64,000 nt of DNA, taken from assembly GCA_963931105.1 (NCBI GenBank), contig OZ007004.1:868001-932000 (forward strand). The letters are read 5' to 3'. The notes beneath the pieces are model-generated. The model was not told the DNA's origin and ran no database searches. It saw only the letters and a program-made list of their open reading frames with translations. The first letter of the stretch is position 1. The number at the start of each line of letters is the position of its first letter. This DNA comes from UMGS1590 sp900552455 (GTDB lineage Bacteria; Bacillota; Peptococcia; Peptococcales; Peptococcaceae). Positions 43,302-50,634 of this stretch are shown here, one piece after another. The translations under genes and the position numbers were made by a program.

Positions 43302-44638
43302 CAGTGTTTGATTTTGCCGATGCGCTCACACCGTTTATTGAATCGCTGATGTTTTTCATGCTCTTTGAAGCATTTTTGAAACGACGTGAAACGCTTCCGA
43401 TTTGGAGCTATGGTGCAGGTGGTCTAATCTTGGCGGCGTTGATCGCGCTGAGTAATCATTATCTGTTGTTTGCTTTTTCTAATATTATTTTTTTTACGGG
43501 CGCTGCATTTCTTGTTTCAAGATGTTTGTATCGTGGTACTTGGAAACATTTGATATTGATCTCAGTTTTAGGTTCGACAATCGTCGGAGTGAGTGAAATT
43601 GTTGTCTTGTATATTATCACGTCAGGTTTTTCGATCACGGTGGACCAGGCAGTAAGAATTCCAGAATATCGGTTCCTTGGTGTGGTTGTATCAAAAATAA
43701 TCGGATTGATTATTTGTAATGCTATTCGTATAAAATCATGGAAAAAGAAGCATTATGAGTATAATGTGTATTGGATATTGTTTATCGTTTTATTTACTGG
43801 TCCACTGATTGCAGTATTTTTAATTTTTAAATTGACATATGAAGTAGATACCACTACTTATAATGGCATGGCAGTTTTTTCAGCTTTTGCGTTACTTTTT
43901 GGGGCAATCTTTGCCCTTTATTTATATGAACGATTGGAAATACAACGCGTTATTTTGCGTGAGCGTGATCAGTACGAACAACACCTCAGGGGACAGCTCA
44001 AATATCTTGATGAACTCCTGTTTAAACAAAAAGAATTGCGCAGTTTTAAGCACGATATTTCCAATCAGCTCGTGTCGTTAAAAGGCTATTTTGCTTCTGG
44101 TGATAACAACGGTGGATTGCAGCATATCAATTCCCTGCTCCAGCTTGTAGAGGATACCGCGCCAGCGATCGATACCGGAAATATTGCCCTCGATGCCATC
44201 CTCAGTACCAAACAGGCGATCGCTGTTCACAAAGGGATCCGGTTCGATGCGCATATTCGTATCGGCGAACAACTCACCATCGATCCTGTGGATCTCAGCG
44301 TGATCTTTGGCAATGCGCTGGATAATGCCATCGAAGCCTGTGACCGTCTCATCACTGGCAAAAAACGCATTGTGTTTGAGCTGCGCCAGCAGGACAACAC
44401 CCTTTTCTGCCAGCTTGCCAATACCGCGCCACCACGACAGAGTGAAGCGCTTTCCACATCAAAATCTGATAAAGAAAACCACGGCCATGGATTCGCAAAC
44501 CTCACCGCTTCCATCAAAAAATACGACGGTGAACCTATGGTGACTTGGGAGGGTGGCTGGTTCACGCTTTCTTTTATGCTCTTTATGCCAACAGCAACAG
44601 AAAATAATAAGGATGATTCACAAGACACGCCAATTTAA
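43298..44638 (+). CDS. GHKL sensor histidine kinase 2 (AgrC-like)
   Basis: 446 residues. N-terminal membrane domain of six or seven helices (1-210). The His motif is SFKHDISNQLVSLKGYF (about 250); N box FGNALDNAIEACDRL; G box ENHGHGFANL. It has the same design as kinase 1, from which it clearly arose by duplication; the sensor parts differ more than the kinase parts. It reads into agrBD across a terminator that overlaps a candidate promoter. A GGAGG ribosome site precedes the ATG. Confidence 0.92.
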   Translation: MTVFDFADALTPFIESLMFFMLFEAFLKRRETLPIWSYGAGGLILAALIALSNHYLLFAFSNIIFFTGAAFLVSRCLYRGTWKHLILISVLGSTIVGVSEIVVLYIITSGFSITVDQAVRIPEYRFLGVVVSKIIGLIICNAIRIKSWKKKHYEYNVYWILFIVLFTGPLIAVFLIFKLTYEVDTTTYNGMAVFSAFALLFGAIFALYLYERLEIQRVILRERDQYEQHLRGQLKYLDELLFKQKELRSFKHDISNQLVSLKGYFASGDNNGGLQHINSLLQLVEDTAPAIDTGNIALDAILSTKQAIAVHKGIRFDAHIRIGEQLTIDPVDLSVIFGNALDNAIEACDRLITGKKRIVFELRQQDNTLFCQLANTAPPRQSEALSTSKSDKENHGHGFANLTASIKKYDGEPMVTWEGGWFTLSFMLFMPTATENNKDDSQDTPI

Positions 44639-44645
44639 CAGCAAA

Positions 44646-44717
44646 AATTGCGTCTTGTGGTCATTTAATTGCGGCTTGTGCCACTTTTCGGCACAGGCCG
44701 CTTTTTTGTGGTATACT
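44646..44717 (+). promoter_or_regulatory. Putative LytTR-controlled promoter of agrBD
   Basis: Direct repeat AATTGCGtCTTGTG / AATTGCGgCTTGTG at 44646 and 44667 (21-base period). Then ACTTTTCGGCACAG follows (44683-44696), and TATACT at 44712-44717. The 15-base gap between CGGCACAG and the -10 is the same as at 40177-40205. Confidence 0.55.
44671..44708 (+). terminator. Terminator of regulator/kinase pair 2
   Basis: GCGGCtTGTGCC and GGCACAgGCCGC form a strong stem followed by TTTTTT. It overlaps the candidate promoter of agrB. Confidence 0.85.
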
Positions 44718-44746
44718 TCGGCCAAAGCAAAAGAGTGAGAATATTC

Positions 44747-45349
44747 ATGCAAAGGCTCGCACAAGGAACAGCAGAACGCTTAGTTGCTCAGGGGATCATC
44801 CGCGAAGAAGATGTGCCAATTTATCGTTACGGTCTTGAAGCCATGTATTCTTCGTTGTTGGAATTGCTGTCAATCCTGGCTTTGGCGGCATTGATTGGCA
44901 ATTTCTGGCAGACGGTACTGTTTTTCGCAGCGTTCATTCCTCTGCGCTTATACGCTGGCGGCTATCATGCCAGCACCAGATTGCGTTGCTTCCTGACCTC
45001 GCTGGTTGTGTATGCAGCATTCACTATTATGCTGGAAATTGTTCCGGTTGCGTGGTTTGTGCCGCTTGCTTTTATCGGTGGTGCAGTATCATTCCTGATC
45101 GTCTGGCTGTTTGCGCCGGTGATCCATCAGAATCATCGCAGTGGTCTGAAACACCAAGCCCGGTTCCGAAGGATCAGCATCAGGATCTGTGTGGTCGAAG
45201 TATCTGCTATCATCGTTGGGCAGATTCTATGGTCAGAAAGTGCATTGATTTTCGCTGTTTTGCTGGGCTTGTTGGCAGAAGCGCTGTCCATATTGGCAGT
45301 GAAATCTCAATCTGTTAAGCAGGCGATCGTTTTAGAAGGGAGAGAATAA
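44747..45349 (+). CDS. agrB: AgrB-like peptide-processing membrane protease
   Basis: 200 residues. It matches the accessory gene regulator B family (peptidase C75-type). The catalytic His and Cys are in AGGYHASTRLRC, in the cytosolic loop after the second helix. Five or six hydrophobic helices follow the opening MQRLAQGTAERLVAQG. It should cut the C-terminal tail of AgrD and form the thiolactone. The frame is open upstream to 44669, but the ATG at 44747 fits the family. agrD starts two bases after its stop. Confidence 0.95.
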   Translation: MQRLAQGTAERLVAQGIIREEDVPIYRYGLEAMYSSLLELLSILALAALIGNFWQTVLFFAAFIPLRLYAGGYHASTRLRCFLTSLVVYAAFTIMLEIVPVAWFVPLAFIGGAVSFLIVWLFAPVIHQNHRSGLKHQARFRRISIRICVVEVSAIIVGQILWSESALIFAVLLGLLAEALSILAVKSQSVKQAIVLEGRE

Positions 45350-45351
45350 AA

Positions 45352-45504
45352 ATGGTAAAGGTCAGATCGTTCATCCACGAACTATTAATGAGAGGAGGTG
45401 CGCTTTTAGCCACAGTAGCAATGATCGCAGCAACTTTTGCTGCAAACAGTGCTTGTCTGATTCCGTATTACGAACCGGAGCAGCCAGAAGGATTAGAAAA
45501 ATGA
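45352..45504 (+). CDS. agrD: AgrD-like cyclic lactone autoinducer precursor
   Basis: 50-residue peptide read directly after agrB. It has an amphipathic N-terminal helix (FIHELLMRGGALLATVAMIA), then ANSACLIPYYEPEQPEGLEK. The order of Cys, four residues, then an acidic, Pro-containing tail (EPEQPE) matches AgrD, where the tail is removed and Cys forms a thiolactone. By comparison with staphylococcal AgrD the ring would be CLIPY with NSA or similar as exocyclic tail. A GGGAGAG ribosome site is correctly spaced. Confidence 0.9.
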   Translation: MVKVRSFIHELLMRGGALLATVAMIAATFAANSACLIPYYEPEQPEGLEK

Positions 45505-45562
45505 AATAAAGTTTGAATTATTACATAGTAAAAGCTATTCTGTATATTGGAGGTTGAATTAC

Positions 45563-46282
45563 ATGAAATTCAAATTAATCTCGTTAGCTCTGATATGTTT
45601 GTTAATTTTTCCGAATATATCTTACGCTGCTGATTTAAATAATGAGAACATCACAGAGAATGGTGCAACTGAAGCTGTTATAACAGATGAAAATGGAAAC
45701 AAAATAAGCATTCCTATTGAAGTTTATGAACCAGTTAAAGAAATTGGAAATAGCCCAATGATGTTAGATGGATTGACTGATAGTGACGTTGAAAAATATC
45801 ATCAGGATTTTAGCGTAACTATTGATAAAGAAGCAGTAGAAAATGCTGTTGCAAGGGCGGGGGGAGAATATAGTGATACTACTTACGATGGGAGTTACAC
45901 AATAAAATTATGGGGAAGACTTTATTTCGATAAGAAAATATCTTTAGATATTAATGGAGAACCTCAAGATACTTATCGTATTACTCAAATGGAAGGACAT
46001 TTTAAAAATATTCAACCAGATAGAATGAGCGTGCTTAGCCGAAAGGTCATTGTGGCTTGTACGAACAATTTTAATGATGCTTCTGGTCAACACGTTACTT
46101 GGTATCCATCGATTCCAACGTTCAATAATATGACAAACTTTAAATACTATGCTTTTGCAAATCAACCATTTGCAGCCATTGGCGGTACAATGACTTGTGC
46201 TGTTAGAACAGTAAGTGGGCAAGCATATGATGTCACACTTCCTATGGCTCTTGGAGGAACAAATATTCTTCCTGGAATATGA
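45563..46282 (+). CDS. Secreted protein of unknown function in agr-linked cassette
   Basis: 239 residues; strongly AT-rich DNA. Signal peptide KFKLISLALICLLIFPNIS, cleaved near YAA. The mature part has a propeptide-like Asp/Glu/Asn-rich stretch and then a region rich in Tyr, Thr and Gly, with two Cys (VACTNN and TCAVRT). No family is recognised. A GGAGG site precedes the ATG at 45563. It is the first gene of a low-GC cassette just downstream of agrD and is followed 23 bases later by a membrane protein gene. An exported effector or bacteriocin-like protein is only a guess. Confidence 0.75.
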   Translation: MKFKLISLALICLLIFPNISYAADLNNENITENGATEAVITDENGNKISIPIEVYEPVKEIGNSPMMLDGLTDSDVEKYHQDFSVTIDKEAVENAVARAGGEYSDTTYDGSYTIKLWGRLYFDKKISLDINGEPQDTYRITQMEGHFKNIQPDRMSVLSRKVIVACTNNFNDASGQHVTWYPSIPTFNNMTNFKYYAFANQPFAAIGGTMTCAVRTVSGQAYDVTLPMALGGTNILPGI

Positions 46283-46305
46283 TTAAAAACAGGTGAATAG
46301 CAACA

Positions 46306-46689
46306 ATGAAATTCTTGAGATATATTCTTGGAATGGTACTGGTATTCGCAGCATGTCTTTTGACTCAAGAACTAAGGGAGTCTACCGCATTACAAATGTT
46401 TCTGATTTCTCCATCTAAAATATATGCTGTGATGATCGCGTGTGTATCATTGTTTGTTTTAGGTGCAGGCTATTGTTTTGGTAGTGAATTCAGACGTCAG
46501 GATTTCCCTGCAAAAATAACAACCGTCATTTTTGCATTATTGATAATTGTGCAAGAGAGCGTTCTGCTTTTTGGTGGCGTTGTTAATAGTAATTTTTTGA
46601 TGTGGGTGAATATGTGGATCCCTAATATGACAATAGCTACGTATTTGGCAGCGTTTTTGACTGGGATGGTTTGGGGAAGTAAAAAATAA
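46306..46689 (+). CDS. Small four-TM membrane protein, agr-linked cassette
   Basis: 127 residues with four hydrophobic segments (about 3-20, 40-62, 75-95, 100-122) and a short soluble loop (SEFRRQDFPAK). No family is recognised. It follows the secreted protein gene and may be its partner, for example for immunity or export (inference). There is only a weak ribosome site (AGGTGAATAG). Confidence 0.7.
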   Translation: MKFLRYILGMVLVFAACLLTQELRESTALQMFLISPSKIYAVMIACVSLFVLGAGYCFGSEFRRQDFPAKITTVIFALLIIVQESVLLFGGVVNSNFLMWVNMWIPNMTIATYLAAFLTGMVWGSKK

Positions 46690-46858
46690 TTTCTACTTAA
46701 AAGAAAAAATACTTGAAAGATTGTTTATTAATCTATTATTGGATTAACTAGCTTCTATCTATGTTCAATTCATAGAAAACTGAACATAGATAGTATGTAA
46801 ATGAATTATATACTCTTTTGAGTTAGCAAAAAAGTGTAGAAGGATGTAAAGATGTTTA

Positions 46859-47137
46859 GTGCACCGCATACAGCCAGTTTATTTGATGAAGTTTTCTCGC
46901 TTGATTGCAACCGAATTGCAACCGATATTTTTAGAATTTGTTCAGAAATATTTTTTGATTTTTATAGTGGTATTTGTTATAAATCTCATTGTGTTTTTGA
47001 CATATTCATCAAAACTTTTGGCAAGAAAGAAATTTGTGTTTAAAATTGTAGTAATTTTGAACGCTGGAGTGTGTATTGTTTCTGGATTAGTTGTTTTTTC
47101 GGTATTCTTAGAGAAGTTAAGAATCATGTTTATGTAG
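46859..47137 (+). CDS. Small membrane protein A, apparent +1 frameshift near N-terminus
   Basis: The conserved part (from about 46886) encodes FSRLIATELQPIFLEFVQKY and then two hydrophobic helices (LIFIVVFVINLIVFLTYSS and IVVILNAGVCIVSGLVVFS). A well-placed ATG at 46852 after AGAAGGATG starts a different frame, MFSAPHTASLFDEVF, which fits the N-terminus of paralogue B (47822). A +1 shift near the GTTTTC at about 46897 would join the two. Without it, translation would need the GTG at 46859 or an ATG at 46886, neither with a ribosome site. Confidence 0.6.
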   Translation: MHRIQPVYLMKFSRLIATELQPIFLEFVQKYFLIFIVVFVINLIVFLTYSSKLLARKKFVFKIVVILNAGVCIVSGLVVFSVFLEKLRIMFM

Positions 47138-47151
47138 AAAGGAGAATAAAA

Positions 47152-47751
47152 ATGAAAAAGATCGTATCTATATTGTTAACATTTTCATTGGCAATATCTT
47201 CAATAGCGTTTATCATGCCTCAAACAGTGTTTGCTGCAAACGAGAATGAAAATGTAGAATATCAAAAAGAATTGATAAGTACAGATGTTGATTACTTTAT
47301 TGATGAAGAAACTGGTTTAAAATATCAAATTGTATTTGAAGAATATATAGATGTTCCAAAAACTGGTGCAGCGAATATTAATAATGCAGCTGAAACTAGA
47401 TCATTATTTCCAGAATATACGCTTGGAGAAAGAAGATATTATACAATAAAGGTGCAAAATGATGATTTAGCAGATGTTGGCGAGCTTGGACAAACTTTAT
47501 CCGATAGAGGAAAACAAGAACTTGCAAGAAAAATTGCAAATCAATTAGTTGCAAAAGTTGGATCAAAATTTTTACCAGGAATTAATGCGGCATCAATTGC
47601 AATTGAAGTTGCTGCCAAATTAAACAATGCAGTTGGAAATAATGGATTTAAAGCAGATATTACCTTGATTTATTCTAGTACATATATCAACGGAGGTGGC
47701 TATTATTTGTATGGATGGGGAATAGAAGATATTAGCGTTGGTCTTTATTAA
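47152..47751 (+). CDS. Secreted protein of unknown function, agr-linked cassette
   Basis: 199 residues; AT-rich. Signal peptide MKKIVSILLTFSLAISSIAF, cleaved near VFA. A charged stretch follows, then an Ala/Asn/Lys-rich amphipathic helix region (KQELARKIANQLVAKVG, INAASIAIEVAAKLNNAVG). The Tyr/Gly-rich end is NGGGYYLYGWGIEDI. No family is recognised. An AAAGGAG site precedes the ATG at 47152. It is placed between the two homologous small membrane proteins, so each secreted protein of the cassette is flanked by membrane protein genes. Confidence 0.72.
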   Translation: MKKIVSILLTFSLAISSIAFIMPQTVFAANENENVEYQKELISTDVDYFIDEETGLKYQIVFEEYIDVPKTGAANINNAAETRSLFPEYTLGERRYYTIKVQNDDLADVGELGQTLSDRGKQELARKIANQLVAKVGSKFLPGINAASIAIEVAAKLNNAVGNNGFKADITLIYSSTYINGGGYYLYGWGIEDISVGLY

Positions 47752-47821
47752 TATTTTTATGGAAAATGCGGTAGATTTCCACCGTATTTTCTATTAAGCT
47801 ATATAATAAACTTGTGAGGAG

Positions 47822-48109
47822 GTGTATTTATGCCCAGCAGTACATAGTGGTAGTTTTTTAGATGAGTTAAAAGAATGGGGAGCCTACGATTATATTCCTG
47901 TACTTTGGGAGAAATTTTCGCCATATTTTATATCATCAGGATGTATCTTATTGATTATTGGAGGTGTGCTTGGTATCATAACGCGCAAATACCGAAAAAA
48001 ACAGCACACTCTAATAAAGATTATCGATTGCATGAGATTTGTATTTTTACTTGGAGGCGCTATTCTAGTAACTACTTATTTGATAGAGTTACTATTGCCA
48101 AGTGGATAA
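47822..48109 (+). CDS. Small membrane protein B, apparent +1 frameshift near N-terminus
   Basis: About 90 residues: GSFLDELKEWGAYDYIPVLW, then two hydrophobic helices (SSGCILLIIGGVLGII and FVFLLGGAILVTTYLIELL). The best initiation site is AGGAGG plus ATG at 47830, but it reads MPSST and meets a TAG. A +1 slip there joins MPSS(T) to HSGSFLDEL, matching paralogue A (MFSAPHTASLFDEV). The unshifted frame can only start at GTG 47822, which overlaps the AGGAGG. The two genes share the pattern D-E-[VL]...P-[IV]-[FL]-[LW]-E...YF. Confidence 0.58.
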   Translation: MYLCPAVHSGSFLDELKEWGAYDYIPVLWEKFSPYFISSGCILLIIGGVLGIITRKYRKKQHTLIKIIDCMRFVFLLGGAILVTTYLIELLLPSG

Positions 48110-48133
48110 AGAAAGAGAAGGGGGAAGAAGAGC

Positions 48134-48487
48134 ATGAAAAATGATCTTCTTTTTTATCGTGGCTATGTGGCGACGGTGTGGCTGGATGTGAAGTCGGGGC
48201 TGTTGCGCGGGCGTGTGGAAGGGACGAATGCGGAGCTTGCATTTGAAACGGCGGACGCTGGCGCGGTGGAGGCGCTGTTCCACGATGTGGTGGATGACTA
48301 TCTGGCGCATTGCGCGGAATGGGGGCGCAGGCCGGCGCGGCAGTATCACGGGGTGTTCAGTGTGCGGATGGATGTGGCGCTGCATGGGCGGCTGGTGCAT
48401 TGGGCGAAGGTGCATGGGATGTCGCTGAATGCGGCGTTGGTGCATGCGGCGGAAGAGCTTTTGAAAGATCAGATGGAGACGGACTGA
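48134..48487 (+). CDS. HicB-family antitoxin-like protein (orphan)
   Basis: 117 residues. The HicB partial RNase H-like fold is seen as YVATVWLDVKSGLLRGRVEGT and FHDVVDDYLAHCAEWGRRP. A C-terminal Arc-type ribbon-helix-helix follows (FSVRMDVALHGRLVHWAKVHGMSLN). No HicA toxin gene lies next to it. The sharp GC rise here marks the end of the AT-rich cassette. It probably acts as a DNA-binding regulator; the toxin may be elsewhere or lost. Confidence 0.85.
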   Translation: MKNDLLFYRGYVATVWLDVKSGLLRGRVEGTNAELAFETADAGAVEALFHDVVDDYLAHCAEWGRRPARQYHGVFSVRMDVALHGRLVHWAKVHGMSLNAALVHAAEELLKDQMETD

Positions 48488-48504
48488 GGTCTGTCTCCTT
48501 TTTT
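48475..48504 (+). terminator. Terminator of hicB-like gene
   Basis: GGAGACgGAC and GTCtGTCTCC pair with a TGAG loop that contains the stop, followed by TTTTTT. Confidence 0.85.
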
Positions 48505-48664
48505 GTGCTATGAGGATGCGGAGATGGGCGCTTTGGTGCGCTGGTCTCTGTTTTTTTATGGGCTTGTGGTATCACAAGTGGTGGAAATGGCTGGAAAAGA
48601 AAATGCAATTACTAATAATTATACAAATTTACTGACAAATATAAATATTCGTGACATAATGAGA

Positions 48665-48716
48665 GGGCATCGATGACTTCATCGCTGCCCCGGGGCAGTC
48701 TTAAGGAGACTGTCCT
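48665..48716 (+). promoter_or_regulatory. Structured leader that hides the ribosome site of the sigma-like gene
   Basis: Two adjacent hairpins: GGGCAtCGATG/CATCGcTGCCC (48665-48690), and CAGTCT/AGACTG (48696-48712), whose loop and stem contain the AAGGAG. The ATG follows at 48719. It could limit translation. Confidence 0.5.
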
Positions 48717-48718
48717 TT

Positions 48719-49186
48719 ATGACAACTGAAAACAATGAACTGGTTTGCCTGACGATCTTTGACGACGACACGGATCGTCCGCTGGTGCGGGCGATGGTGG
48801 AGCGGGAGGTGTTTGCGGGTTATCACAAGGCGCGCAATCACGACCGTTATCTGGCGAAGAAGGCGCGGGCGCGTGAGTGTTCCTACGATGCGAAGGAGTC
48901 GCAGGGGATTTCGGCGACAGCGTATCTGGACCATCTGACGGCGCGGCAATCGCAGGAGGCGCCTGTGGAGGAGGGGCTTTACGAGGCGCTCCACGAGGCG
49001 ATGGCGACGCTGGACGAGCGTATGCAGGAGGCGCTTTGGGCGCTGGCCTGCGGGGAAACGACGGAGCGGGCGCTGGCGGAGGAGTGGCAGTTGAGCAAGT
49101 CGACGTTCCACGATCGCAAGGTGCGTGCGCTGAAGCTGCTGCGTGCGGAGCTTGTGGCGCGGGGATATGGCAAAACGGATCATTAA
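48719..49186 (+). CDS. Sigma-70 region 4-like (phage-type) regulator
   Basis: 155 residues. The C-terminal third (about 90-150) has a sigma region 4-like helix-turn-helix: LDERMQEALWALACGETTER, then LAEEWQLSKSTFHDRKVRAL. The N-terminal part is acidic and lacks clear regions 2 and 3. Such proteins accompany DUF1659/DUF2922/amidase clusters in Bacillota and may turn on this module (inference). Confidence 0.72.
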   Translation: MTTENNELVCLTIFDDDTDRPLVRAMVEREVFAGYHKARNHDRYLAKKARARECSYDAKESQGISATAYLDHLTARQSQEAPVEEGLYEALHEAMATLDERMQEALWALACGETTERALAEEWQLSKSTFHDRKVRALKLLRAELVARGYGKTDH

Positions 49187-49329
49187 CGAAGGCGCAGGTG
49201 GCGGATTTTTCCGCTGCCTGCGATTTTTTTGCGATTTTTTTCTGAGATGTCCGACCAAAAGGGCGTTTTTTTACATCTATATATGAGGGGGCAAGATCCT
49301 CTGAAATAAATGGAAGGGAGGTGTTCAAA

Positions 49330-49551
49330 ATGGCTGTAACTGCTACGAATCAGGTGACGAAGGCGAAGCTTGTGTTCCAGGTGGAAAACGAGGAAGGCGA
49401 GATGCGCCAGACGAGCCGCACTTTTTCGAATCTTGTTCCGAGTGTGGGCAATGATGCGCTGCATGCGGGGATGAGCGCTGTGGCCGGTCTGATGGATGTG
49501 ACTGGTGTGAGTGTGATGCGTGTGGATGAGAGTGCGCTTGTGAGTGAGTAA
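49330..49551 (+). CDS. DUF1659 domain-containing protein
   Basis: 73 residues. It starts MAVTATNQVTKAKLVFQVEN and keeps the KTxSNL-like block (SRTFSNLVPSVG). It is typical of DUF1659, a small protein always found next to DUF2922 and a peptidoglycan amidase; the function is unknown. GGAAGGGAGGTG precedes the ATG at 49330. Confidence 0.85.
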   Translation: MAVTATNQVTKAKLVFQVENEEGEMRQTSRTFSNLVPSVGNDALHAGMSAVAGLMDVTGVSVMRVDESALVSE

Positions 49552-49588
49552 GGATGTGTGATGAGATGATGGAAGGGAGGTGAAAAAT

Positions 49589-49819
49589 ATGGCTGAAAAG
49601 AAGCTTGTGATGACTTTTGCGACTGCATCTGGTGGTAAGTCTTCTATGACGCTCTCTGATGCGAAGCAGCAGCTGGATGACACTACTGTGAAGTCTGCGA
49701 TGCAGGCGATGTGCGACGCGAATGCTTTTGCAACGAGCAAGGGGGATGCGTACTCTGCGCCGTTGGCTGCTTCCTATGTGGAAGAGGTGGAATCTGTGCT
49801 GTTTGATGATGAGGTGTAA
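49589..49819 (+). CDS. DUF2922 domain-containing protein
   Basis: 76 residues. MAEKKLVMTFATASGGKSSM, then LDDTTVKSAMQAMCDANAF and a VEEVESVLFD end fit DUF2922. It is preceded by GGAAGGGAGGTG, the same strong ribosome site as the DUF1659 gene 259 bases upstream, so both are probably highly translated. Function unknown. Confidence 0.85.
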   Translation: MAEKKLVMTFATASGGKSSMTLSDAKQQLDDTTVKSAMQAMCDANAFATSKGDAYSAPLAASYVEEVESVLFDDEV

Positions 49820-49878
49820 GGATTGGTTTTGAGGGGGATCTTCCCCCTCTTTTGATTAAATGAAGGGAGGGCCAGAAA

Positions 49879-50634
49879 ATGGCTATATTAAGGATAGAAA
49901 ATGGCTTGATCATGGATGAAGCGGTGGGAGGTATCCCTATTGAGCGGCGTATTGTGGAGCCGGGCACGGAGGCGCATTGTGTGCGCACGCTGGCGGGGCT
50001 TTCGGGACCTGTCGGGGTGACGGTGCACAACACGGGCAATGCGACGCCGACGGCGGATGCGCGGGCGCACGCGAGCTATCTGCAGAATGTGGAGAACGAT
50101 GGGATGTACTTTGTTGGGGCGCATCTGTTTGTGGATGCGGAGCGCATTGTGCAGACGCTGCCGCTAAACGAGGTGAGCTGGCATGCGGGGGATGGTTATG
50201 GCGATGGGAATATGGCGACGGTGAGCGTGGAAATCTGCGAAACGTCGCCGTATGAACGGTGTGAGGCGAATGCGATGGTACTGATCGCGGCGCTTTTGGA
50301 GACGTATGGCCTGTCGGACCTATTCACGCATCAGATGTGGAGCGGGAAGTATTGTCCGCATCTGATCCTTGACAGGGAGCATGGCTGGGCGGAGTTTGTT
50401 GCGGGGGTGAGCCGTATTCGCGCGGCGGAGCAAATGCCTGCGATGGCGGCGCCGGTGGTAGACAATGTGGCGTCGAGCTGGGCGCAGGAGGCTGTGGACT
50501 GGGCGCTGGCGAATCGCTTTCTTGTGGGTGGAGAAGGCGGCGATCTCCGGCTCCACGCGCCGGCAACGCGCGAAGAGGTGTTGGTCTTCCTGCACAGGAT
50601 CTGCGGAAAGGGGGCGCAGGCGAATGACGCTTGA
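49879..50634 (+). CDS. N-acetylmuramoyl-L-alanine amidase (amidase_2) with SLH-like C-terminus
   Basis: 251 residues. The amidase_2/PGRP domain (about 10-175) has VTVHNTGNATPTADARAHAS, whose first His is a Zn ligand. EVSWHAGDGYGDGNMATVSVE gives the second His region, and WSGKYCPHLIL the last. Residues 195-245 resemble half an SLH or wall-binding repeat (WAQEAVDWALANRFL, LHAPATREEVLVFLHRI). It has no signal peptide, like phage endolysins, so a holin may export it: the next gene is the candidate and overlaps it by 11 bases. Confidence 0.92.
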   Translation: MAILRIENGLIMDEAVGGIPIERRIVEPGTEAHCVRTLAGLSGPVGVTVHNTGNATPTADARAHASYLQNVENDGMYFVGAHLFVDAERIVQTLPLNEVSWHAGDGYGDGNMATVSVEICETSPYERCEANAMVLIAALLETYGLSDLFTHQMWSGKYCPHLILDREHGWAEFVAGVSRIRAAEQMPAMAAPVVDNVASSWAQEAVDWALANRFLVGGEGGDLRLHAPATREEVLVFLHRICGKGAQANDA

